DNA of 64,000 nt from Eucalyptus grandis (taxonomy: Eukaryota; Streptophyta; Magnoliopsida; Myrtales; Myrtaceae): positions 5,332,001 to 5,396,000 of the forward strand of contig NC_052616.1 in assembly GCF_016545825.1 (NCBI RefSeq), given 5' to 3'. The notes under the pieces were generated by a model. It had not been told where the DNA came from and ran no database searches. It was given only the letters and a program-made list of their open reading frames with translations. This document shows, one piece after another, positions 55,301-64,000 of the stretch; positions within the stretch are counted from its first letter, which is position 1, and every line of letters begins with the position of its first letter. The position numbers and the translations under genes are program-made.

Positions 55301-58294
55301 GGCAGTGATTATTCGTTTAGCAATCACCAGTCATCAAATGTTACTGACAATATCTTGCCTGATCAAAGTCAAATTTTCATCATACAATTTCTTCCTGCAT
55401 GCATGCAGCCTTGAAGGTTCAATGTATAATGTGATCAGGGTGACTTCTCTCGATGGTTGGAAAATCTACTGACCTATTTTATCTGTCACAGCTATGCAGA
55501 ATGGAGTGCATGAAGCAGAAAATTCCTATCCTGACGATCCTAATACAGCTGAGTGTTTAGAGCATGTTGCATCCAGTTTCAATGTTTCAGGGACTCCAAC
55601 TTCAATGGCTCAATCTTCTATAGACCATGAATGCATAAAATCATCAGCTGGAAGTGATCCGGCTATTCTTCAAATGTCAAAAACAAAAAAAATTGTTGTG
55701 GAACGTTCAGAATCTAGAAAGTACGTATGCCCAATTCTTTGACAAGTAATCCATTTGAAGCACGTTCAGTGGGCTGTTAACTTCTGCCTGAACAGATTAG
55801 TTGGAGTGCATATTATGTCTACTAATGGCTCACTGTTATTGTAACATATTTATTTCAGCCGTGGGCAATTGCTGAGACGCCAGTTCTATCACTCTCACAG
55901 AGTTCAGGTGATTGCTAAACTCAGATCCATCTTTGAATTAGATTATCTTTATCAGTTGGATCCCTCTATGGTTTGCCATTCCATATATTCACTTTTTGCT
56001 CTTCAACCTGTGGATCTTGCAAACAATTAATGCTGAGAAAAATCTGTCAGGCAGAAGCATTTCGTTATTTATTTTAGCAATTCTATGTAATGAAAGTTGT
56101 GACCTTTTTTGTAATGCCTAATGGAACTAACTCACCCAGCCGTTAGCCTTTCCATTTACAGTTTTGGCAATGCATAGTTTAGTTGTCTAGCAATTATGTC
56201 CACATGATCATGTTCTTATCTCTGTGAAAGTCTTCCTAGATTTCCGGATTGAAATTTGTTAATTTGAATACAAGTGAAAATCATGATCAAGTCTTTGAAT
56301 CTATAGGATTAGGTGTGGCATAATGATTGGCAGGATATGTTGTTTATTTCCTTCCTTTTTTTGTTGTTTTTCACCAGGCGTGCTGTTTCTAGTTGAGATT
56401 GTTCCATGATAACCTGGATGTCATAAATTTGAAGTCATGGAAACAGCCTTCTTGCAACCACACTTATGAGTTCCATGCGAGTATAACCCTCCTTAAACCG
56501 TAATGATGTAGGAATATCCTCAGTTAGGATGTTGTTACTGTTGTTGTTCCCTTAAGGGTTGATAATTATCATGTTTGGCTCCTCTTTTCTCGGCCAAAAA
56601 CATCTCCCTCCTTGAAGAGTATATTCTGCTTAATCAAAAATAATCTCTCTTCGAGGTCTGGAAATCTTTTCACTAAAATGTTCATGCCATCCTAATACAT
56701 CACCAAAATAATGTGCCTGACATGATTTCAATGAACTTGCTTCTTTTCTTGAAGCCTATGGCAGTGGATCAAGTGTTATCAGAGCGGGACAGTGAGGATG
56801 AAGTAGATGATGACATTGCAGATTTTGAGGATCGAAGGGTATGTACTTTTTCGAATTAATGATATGAAAGAGTATTGACATACTCAGATCTGATTTAATT
56901 GAAAAACTGGAATTTTCTAAAGATTGGAAGTAGAATCTCTGTCTGATGTTAGATACAGAAGGTGACATATAGCTGGAAGCATTGCGATGATTTTTTGGGC
57001 TTATCAGTTTGACTTTGTATGTTCTAAAATAAATCAGTAGCAGCTTTGTAGCTTCTCTGTCTGCCTGGTGTTTTCTCCTTTTCAGAATTGGTTCTACAGC
57101 TAACAGTGGATGATCTTGTATTGTAGCCAACAGACCTTAAACATAAAAAGAGCTTTTAATTTGATTCTTCATCTTGGAGCAGAAATAGATTAACTGAAGC
57201 TGCTTTCTGGAAACAGCTTTCTCCTAGTTCATTCATGGCTCAAAAAAAATATATGATTCAGCAACAGGGTCTACTCACAGCACTTAAGATTTAATGGAGG
57301 GGATATCTGCTGCTTCCTTTCTAGTATCTGCTTCTGCAAATTAATGGGATGGGCCATACGTACATAGAAGAGCGAGAATTTGTGATTTTCCCTGTTCAAA
57401 AATTACTTTCAGGAATTCCAAACTGCCAAACCGGGTGATTTTAAGAATACTTTTGTTTTAGATACCCTTTAACTCAACAATTTAGGGATGTGTCACACGA
57501 GATATTTGGGTACTTTCATACATGAGTTGCTCAGTGGAGAAGCGAAAATTGATAAGTGTTTGCTCAAACTATCACCTGTCTATTAAGACCATCAAGAGTT
57601 CTTGGTAGCACCCAGTGGAACAATCTTTTCTCAACCTCTTAATTGGAAGTATCGATCACTAGTTAAATCTTTTGTTTGCAGATGCTGGATGATTTTGTGG
57701 ATGTCACCAAGGATGAAAAAGATCTCATGCATCTCTGGAACTCGTTTGTCAGAAAACAGAGGTAATCATCAAGTCTCTCTCATGTTTTATCAGTCATATA
57801 GAGAAAAACGGAAATTATGTGAAATTTTCTTTTTCAGATTGTTCTCATCAGTAAATGCTGCTAATAGGCGCCTTTTTTTTTTTTTCCCAACTCGCTTTTA
57901 TCAGTTAATATATCCCGTGTAAGTCATTCTTGATTGGCACAGGGTTCTGGCAGATGGTCATGTACCGTGGGCATGCGAAGCGTTCTCAAAACATAACAGC
58001 AAGAAGCTTGTCGAAACTCCACCTCTCTTTTGGTAGTGTCTCTTGTGCTTTGGCTCTAATGCTTGTTACACTGAATGAGAACCTGTTCGCCCCTTAATCC
58101 TCCAAATCAAATGTTATTCGAGCTTGGTCAAATTTTGCTGGTTCTTGCTTTTCAGGTGCTGGAGATTATTTATGATCAAACTGTGGAATCATGGCCTTCT
58201 TGACGCATCCACAATGAACAACTGTAATGTGATCCTCGAGCGCTATCGGAATGGAGGACCCGATGTAAAGCGAAAGACTGATCCTGCGAATTAA
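50366..58294 (+). CDS. VRN2: VRN2-like VEFS-box Polycomb (PRC2) protein, complete
   Basis: A complete 423-aa Su(z)12-type PRC2 subunit; in plants this complex deposits H3K27me3 to silence genes such as floral repressors. Coding exons: 50366-50491, 50970-51031, 51752-51816, 52494-52546, 53162-53215, 53299-53358, 54111-54157, 54260-54393, 55492-55720, 55859-55907, 56755-56838, 57682-57761, 57943-58032, 58156-58294; frame is continuous throughout. The N-terminus is MCHQSSCEHF with the family motif YCKPVELYNILHRRA. A C2H2 zinc finger follows (C91, C94, H107, H112 in CPFCLMQC..LRLHLCSSH). The VEFS box covers about 285-408: QFYHSHRVQPMAVDQVLSER, the acidic DSEDEVDDDIADFEDR, VDVTKDEKDLMHLWNSFVRK and CWRLFMIKLWNHGLLD. 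The long N-terminal middle region of EMF2 is absent, as in VRN2 (445 aa in Arabidopsis). The leader has an untranslated exon and intron. Confidence 0.94.
52031..52067. repeat. (CT)n microsatellite in a VRN2-like intron
   Basis: A 37-base CT run in the intron between the third and fourth coding exons. The same site in the truncated copy has about 20 bases. A candidate for allelic length variation. Confidence 0.95.
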
Positions 58295-59885
58295 CTTAGC
58301 ATTCAACAGTTGACTAGAGGTAACCCAAATTCAATCATCTGATTTAGTTTCATTCTAATGATCCACCTAGGGAAGAATCAATGTTGTTCATATAGAACCG
58401 GAGTGGAAATTGTGGTAGTCTTCTTGGATCTGAGTGTTGTAGACCTCAGGAAACGATTCTAGATGGCTCTCTCAAGTAAGCCTCTTGCGCTTCCTCTGAT
58501 TGCATCTTTCATGGATAACATCATGTTATGTACAGTCAATGTGGCGAGACTCGAGGGGGACCTGTTCATGCATGCTTTTACATTTTGACACCTTTATTAG
58601 CTTGACAGAAGATCAGTGTCCCCTTCGAGTTGATGGTAATTAAGTCGAATAAATCAAGACTAAGAACACTGTCCAATTCTATATTTAACCATAGTAGCAT
58701 TTGTACTTTAAGGCTTTCGGTTAGTGTCATTGTGGAATTTAGGTTACGCTTGCCAAGATTAATCACCTTTTGGGGAATAACAATAGTCTATAATTATGGA
58801 TTCGGCTATGAAAATCGATGGTCGTGGGTTCGGTTCCCAGAGAGAGGCGCTTAGATTTTGTCATTACAGTGGATTCTCATATTAGTTTCTCTTCAGGTAT
58901 CCGACTAATTATAGTCGCATCATTAGGGTATGTAAAAGCTTTGCGAGGATGACTCGATTTTTTTCGACCAAACAAGCTTATTTGTATGAACAAGTATTAC
59001 TCCCGAATAGGGATGAGTATGATTTCAGGATAAAATCAGGAGTCGGAAAATCAGATCGGTGTAAACTGGCTTGGTTCCAGGTTCTAGGGAGAGATGGTCC
59101 GGGGAATTGGACTGGGATAATTGAAACCCTAATTTTTCTTCTCCAGGGTCCAGACCAGCGACTTCATTCTTATCCTTCTATTCTTGTCTCGTCGACTTTG
59201 GCTCTCTCTTTCTTGAGCGATTTCATTTGTTTCTTTGGCTTTCTTCCTCCTCGGAAAGAATCACGAGTCGATGCTCCTCTTGTTTTGTCGCTGTCACACT
59301 GCGGCTGGCCATGGGAAGCACAAGCGACGGGGCTCCATTGGCGATGATTTTGCTGCTCTTTGTCGCTGCACAGGTGACGTTGCTGCTCTGTTGCTTGTTG
59401 TTTCCTATGTCGCTTACCGTAGTTCCCCACGACCCGCTGCCACCTAATGATTTTACCCTGTTTCTAGCCGAGAGGGTCCGAAGATTTCAAGATCTCGGAA
59501 GCACGTAAATCATATTTGAATTCGAGTAGCTTCTTGATCATATTTGATGATGTTTCTGCCTCATTGCTGATTTTAGACTGAACCATTGAGATTGCATAGA
59601 CTAGATTGCAGTGCACGCGCATTGTTTGATTTTCAAGCCGCCATTTTTCATGACAATGCGTGATGATGGACGAATCCAATTTGTTGACAACAAAGAGGTG
59701 ATGATGGGTATGTTTCTTAAGCGGTTGGGTGGTGTCTAGGTCGGCTTTCTTGGGCCTCGACTGATCCTACTCCTTGGGCGATCTTAGAAACTTTAATTCT
59801 CCACATTGGCCTAGTGAATTCAGATGATGATGAATCTATACGAGAAATTATCCTTTTCAAGAACATGTTAAAGTACTTTTTATCT
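58295..59885. other. Downstream region of the VRN2-like gene
   Basis: The first few hundred bases are probably 3' UTR, with a possible UTR intron (donor-like gaggtaaccc near 58317). No coding frame is supported from 58.6 to 59.9 kb; short frames at 58949-59510 on both strands overlap and have no motif. A tRNA-like B-box sequence near 58828-58842 has no matching A box. Confidence 0.45.
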
Positions 59886-60595
59886 AAATGCCTCCTTGAA
59901 ATGGTGTCGCTCAATATACGAAGTTCATAATTCACTCTCAGTATATCTAATATGATCAAGCAACCACGAAGCAATTAATTATGAATCCGCTTTATCTCAA
60001 GCTCGATTCGTCACACTCATGCTTTGTTTGTTTAATAAAAAATGAATGATTGAGAATTTGTTTTTCAAAAACTAATTATTTATGTCGCTTATAAAATTGA
60101 ACAAGATAAATACAAATTATTGCCAATAATGAAAGTATTTTCATCGGCTAATTAATTTAAAAATAAGAGCGACTATTTTTAGAAAAAATACTTTTCAAGT
60201 CATTTATTTTTCCAACATTTAAATACCTCCTTGAAGTGATGTCTTTCAAAATAGATGAAGTTCATAGGTCACTCTCAATATACTTAATATGAATTTTATT
60301 CGATGTTAGTCACGCAACCATGAAGCAATTGATTACGAATCCGCTTAATCTCGAGCTCGATTTTGTCACATTGATGATTCGTTTGTTTTGTATAGAATGA
60401 ATTATTGAAAAAAATATTTTTCTAAAAAAAATTATATATATTGTATATTAGTACGAAAAATATTTTTATTATCCGCAAATATAGTTAGATATTAATCATT
60501 GTAGATGATGAAAACGCTTTCATGGCCCATTATTTTAAAAATAATAAGAGCGATCACTTTTGAAAAAATATTTCTCAAATCATTTTATTTTTCGC
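59886..60595. repeat. Two-copy tandem repeat, unit about 335-370 bp, upstream of UCH3
   Basis: 59886-60220 and 60221-60595 share 'aaatgcctccttgaa.tg.tgtc', 'agttcata..tcactctca.tata', 'gcaaccatgaagcaatt.attacgaatccgctt', 'tctcgagctcgatt.tgtcaca', 'ttgtttgtttt.tatagaatga' and 'attttaaaaataagagcga'. The copies have diverged by substitutions and short indels. They sit directly before the UCH3 promoter. No coding frame. Confidence 0.8.
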
Positions 60596-60726
60596 GAAGC
60601 AAAGGGGTTTAATTAAAGTTGGAAAGAAATGAATTAGATTTAATTAATTAATCCATCTTCATTTCGATAGAGGAGCCTCGAGCGAGTCGGGACTCGGGGA
60701 CGTGTCAACTCGAACCGAAACATATT

Positions 60727-60733
60727 TATAAAA
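60727..60733 (+). promoter_or_regulatory. TATA box of UCH3
   Basis: TATAAAA within 'catatttataaaagaaag' lies about 160 bases upstream of the ATG at 60893. Transcription is expected near 60757-60765, giving a leader of about 130 bases. Confidence 0.65.
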
Positions 60734-60892
60734 GAAAGCCCGTCGCGTCACTTGGCATTTGCCATCGCAATAGAAATCGAAACCGAAATCGAAAACCCCC
60801 TGCGCTGCGCACTTCCTTTCTCCATCGGGAGATTCTCACACCTCCTTTTCGCATTCTCTGTTGCCGAAGCTCGAAGCAGGTGGTCACTTTCG

Positions 60893-63612
60893 ATGGCGAC
60901 GGCGGACGAGAGCCCATCCGGCGGCAAGCGGTGGCTTCCTCTCGAAGCCAACCCCGATGTCATGAACCAGGTAAGTTGCGTCTGCTGCTGCTCCTCCTCT
61001 TTTGTTCTTCTTTTTTTTTTTTTTTTTTTTTTTTTTGTGCCTTTTTCGGTGCCGGCGCGAGTTCGGATCGACGGGAACGGGAATCGGCGACGCCCGAGCG
61101 GCGCTTCGATTTCGACCTCGGTGGAAGGAAGGTGTGGATTCGCGATCGGGCGTTCGATGGCGGATGAATCGCGCGAAACGAACGGGGCGACGGTCGTTAG
61201 TTGGGGATTGTGTCGACTGGGCGAAGCGAATGATCGTTTCTTCGTGGAGATGAGTGTGGATTTGATCTGGGCGACTGGCTAGTTTTTGTTGTTGCTGAAG
61301 TGACTGGGGGCAGTCCTGATCCTAATTGCTTAGGTGAATGTTTAAGGTGATTGCGCTTAATAGTGAAGTTGGTTCCGATTATTGGGTCCATAAATAAACT
61401 GGTTGATGATTTTGCGTGTAATACAAGAATGACACCATTCTAGAAGCGGGTTCTGTCCAGATTGTTCGATTTTGGCTATGTTGCTCTGGTCCCTGTGTGA
61501 AACTAGTGAAGTGTGGAAAATCTGTAGTTTTTTTATGGTTACCTCTAGCCAATTGGCTGGAAAAAAAAAAAATAGACTTTTAGTCAGTCTTCTGCTTCAC
61601 CCACTGTGCATATGTAGAATGAAATACATGGATGTCTTTGGGTTGGTTGGTATTGCGGGCAGATTAATTTATTTAGAAAATTTTCTTATGCGGATGGCTA
61701 TCTGGGTTGTTTTGCTTTTCAGTTCTTGTGGGGCCTTGGTCTTCGGGAGGACGAGGTCGAGTGCGTCGACGTCTTTGGGTTAGATGACGAACTCTTGGAG
61801 ATGGTCCCAAAGCCTGTACTCGCTGTTTTGTTCCTCTATCCCATCACGGCGCAGGTGCCTAGATTTCGTTGTGCTTCCATCCTTCTTAGTATGTCTGTCA
61901 ATTTCTTGTGGATAAAGGGAGACAAGATACTTAATGCTGACTCACATGATGCTTTCTCTGTTTTAGTCGGAAGAAGAGAGAAAACAGCAAGAAAGTTTGA
62001 AGAAGGTAGGGTTTCTTCATCCTTTTATGTATATGTCATAAATGTATTGATAGGTGAAGAGTGAAGAATGTTTATTTCGGACATACTTTCAATGATGCCT
62101 TTCAAATTAATAATGGATGAAACCCACTGTGTTTTACTTCTATTTATTCTGTTGCCAATTACTAATCTATGATGGCGTGCAATAATGCTTCGAGTACCCA
62201 TGGCTTTCAGTAGCTATTTTACAATATTTATTCAGCTCTCTTTCTAAAAATTTTGGTAAACTTTGGTCATGACTTCTGCTTATCATCCTGATGTTAGGAG
62301 TGTAGCAGTAAAGTTTATTTCATGAAACAAACTGTGGGCAATGCTTGTGGAACAGTTGGACTTCTGCATGCTGTTGGGAACATCACTTCAGAGATCAAGC
62401 TTGGTAAGTTTCCACTAGTTTCCTTTATTTGGACTGTCTCTGCTCTTTGTAAGTGCATGATAAGCTTGTGAAGAAGCATACATCCTCCAAAACCTCAGAA
62501 GTTCTTGTTAAAAGAGCTGTAGAAGGTAAACATAGGAATCATGAGTCCTTTCTGTAGGACGATTGACTGGTGTTACATTTTCACTTCACACCCCAATCAC
62601 ACTGACCTAGGGAAGAATTATTAAGAATTTGGAGGAATGATGATACTATTAGGACCCTTAAGTGTTGGAATCATCCAGTCTAAGATACATTTAAACCTTA
62701 GGAGATGGCCTTAGCGATGTTAAAAGAACAAAACAGGTACAAACGATAAAAGAAGGGAAAAGAAAAGAAAGTAAAACTGCTACTGTCATCCAGAGCTCTT
62801 TGAAGAAAAGGACAGGACTTGAACATCTTCTTTACATGGATTAGAGCTATCATATTTACGAACTCATACTAACTTTTTCATGACTAGGAGGCAAAATTTT
62901 GAATTATGTTGTGGATTATACAATCTCATATCTGCAATGATGGCTATGCTCGTAGAGGATAAATATTCATTTTAATTAGACATTTCTAAATTAGATGACT
63001 GCCTCCATCTAAACTCCCTTTGACATATATTTTTCCTTTTCTTCTCCTTCAGTGGAGGGATCCTATTTTGATAAGTATTTCAAGTCCACTGCAAATATGG
63101 ATCCTCATCAGGTAATATCTCTCTCTCTGCGCCCGCGCCCCCACCCCCTCTCTCTCTCTCTCTCTCTCTCATGTGCGCACAAATGAATAAGCACAAAGTG
63201 CTCACTGAGTTTCATCAATTTGTTTAGCAATGGTTTCCTCTGGTTAACTCATAGTCTTTGCATCCTTCTCCGTCTACGTCCTTAGCGTGCTGTATTTCTG
63301 GAGAATGATAGAGACATGGAAGTCGCCCACTCAGTAGCTGCTACATCGGGTGAAACAGAGGTAAGGTTTTATTATCCTCATGAAGTTTAGATATAGATTG
63401 TCACGGATCACTTTTACACTAATCCATGGTAATAGGATTGTTCTGGAGCTATGAGCTAAATTCTCCTTGTTAACTTTCAATTTGAGCACTGACTGTTCAT
63501 CCTGTCCCACTAATTATTCTTGACAGGCATCAGAGATTGTTGATACACATTTTATCTGCTTTGCTTGTGTAGATGGTAAGCAGTCCTCCCCCTTCCTCTT
63601 TTCTCTTCCTGT

Positions 63613-63673
<61 letters not shown>

Positions 63674-63849
63674 GCCCTTTTTTATTCTGCAAGAAAAAAC
63701 TTTTTTTTCTGACCGGCCACTTGACTAAAGTCTGATGATCTAATGGGATCAGTTGCCTCCACAAATATGTAGGTGAACTGTTTGAGCTGGATGGAAGAAA
63801 GTCCAGTCCTATATCACATGGTCCATCCTCACCAAGCAGCTTATTGCAG
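60893..63849 (+). CDS. UCH3: Ubiquitin C-terminal hydrolase, UCH-L3/UCH3 type (3' end off the window)
   Basis: A C12-family cysteine protease that releases ubiquitin from small adducts and precursors. Exons: 60893-60970, 61723-61854, 61967-62005, 62298-62403, 63053-63111, 63286-63360, 63527-63575, 63773-63849; 205 residues are seen and the remaining short C-terminal exon or exons lie beyond 64000 (the family is about 230 aa). The start is [20 protein letters not shown]; the frame is open further upstream but without an ATG. Catalytic residues are all present: oxyanion Gln94 and Cys100 in [10 protein letters not shown], His171 in DTHFICF, Asp186 in FELDGRK. The crossover-loop segment [16 protein letters not shown] is also visible. 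The first intron contains a poly-T run at about 61011-61036. Gene order matches Arabidopsis UCH3 (At4g17510). Confidence 0.95.
63614..63671. repeat. (CT)n microsatellite in a UCH3 intron
   Basis: An uninterrupted CT run of about 58 bases, 38 bases after a donor site; a second shorter CT run lies in the previous intron near 63152-63170. Likely length-polymorphic. Confidence 0.95.
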
Positions 63850-64000
63850 GTCATTATTGCTGTCATTTTTTCTGGACTCTGTCTTCTAATTTGCTTCCTT
63901 AGCTGTTAACTCGGATTTGTTTGGTTCTTTAGAAACTATACTGACGTAATTGTGGTGCTGGGGGAGGAAGGGCAGGGGTTTTGGGAAAGGAATGGGTTTT

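Noticed and set aside
58828..58842. tRNA-like 'gggttcggttccc'
   Set aside because: No acceptor stem or A box at the right distance.
1..64000. Full LTR retrotransposon
   Set aside because: No gag-pol frame, primer-binding site with polypurine tract, or paired LTRs were recognised; the repeats here are inverted-repeat DNA elements and local duplications.

Overview
This is plant nuclear DNA. The genes carry short GT..AG introns and the intergenic sequence is AT-rich. The proteins are plant-specific: a DYW pentatricopeptide protein, a VRN2/EMF2-type VEFS polycomb protein, AP2/ERF factors and a plastid phospholipase A1. A core eudicot is clear. A woody rosid such as Myrtaceae is only a guess from the style of the dispersed repeats. 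From memory of Arabidopsis chromosome 4, the conserved genes match a glycerol-3-phosphate permease (At4g17550), RABD2 (At4g17530), a DYW-PPR (At4g16835), PLA1-I (At4g16820), VRN2 (At4g16845) and UCH3 (At4g17510). The window therefore looks like an ancestral gene block swollen by repeats and local duplication.

Layout. 1-1.5 kb: 3' part of a glycerol-3-phosphate/phosphate antiporter gene (+). 3.0-3.3 kb: first exon of a small membrane protein (-). 5.3-8.0 kb: complete RABD2 GTPase, 8 exons (+). 9.35-11.37 kb: intronless DYW-PPR (-). 14.9-16.6 kb: intronless plastid phospholipase A1 (-). 17-40 kb: no intact gene, but dispersed inverted-repeat elements, a four-copy tandem repeat of about 280 bp, a Mutator-like element with a 9-bp target duplication, a hAT-like element with an 8-bp target duplication, and decayed copies of sequences that recur to the right. 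40-58 kb: two AP2/ERF loci, fragments of a Harbinger transposase and a lectin receptor kinase, a truncated VRN2-like copy, and an intact 14-coding-exon VRN2-like gene (423 aa). 60.9 kb to the edge: ubiquitin C-terminal hydrolase UCH3 (+), lacking only its end.

The main discovery is a serially duplicated module, colinear as [ERF, ERF 3' flank (C), block B, block D, VRN2 5' half]. It appears at 29.6-37.0 kb (most decayed), 40.8-47.9 kb (ERF with two AP2 domains plus a frameshifted VRN2 fragment) and 48.2-58.3 kb (intact ERF plus intact VRN2; block D not seen). The ERF proteins have unusual tails. The intact one ends in five 13-residue repeats, each carrying a V-K-x-E sumoylation consensus beside a V-I-V core, and its AP2 domain has lost several DNA-contact arginines. 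Exon boundaries were read by eye from splice sites and reading frame; no database search or alignment was run.
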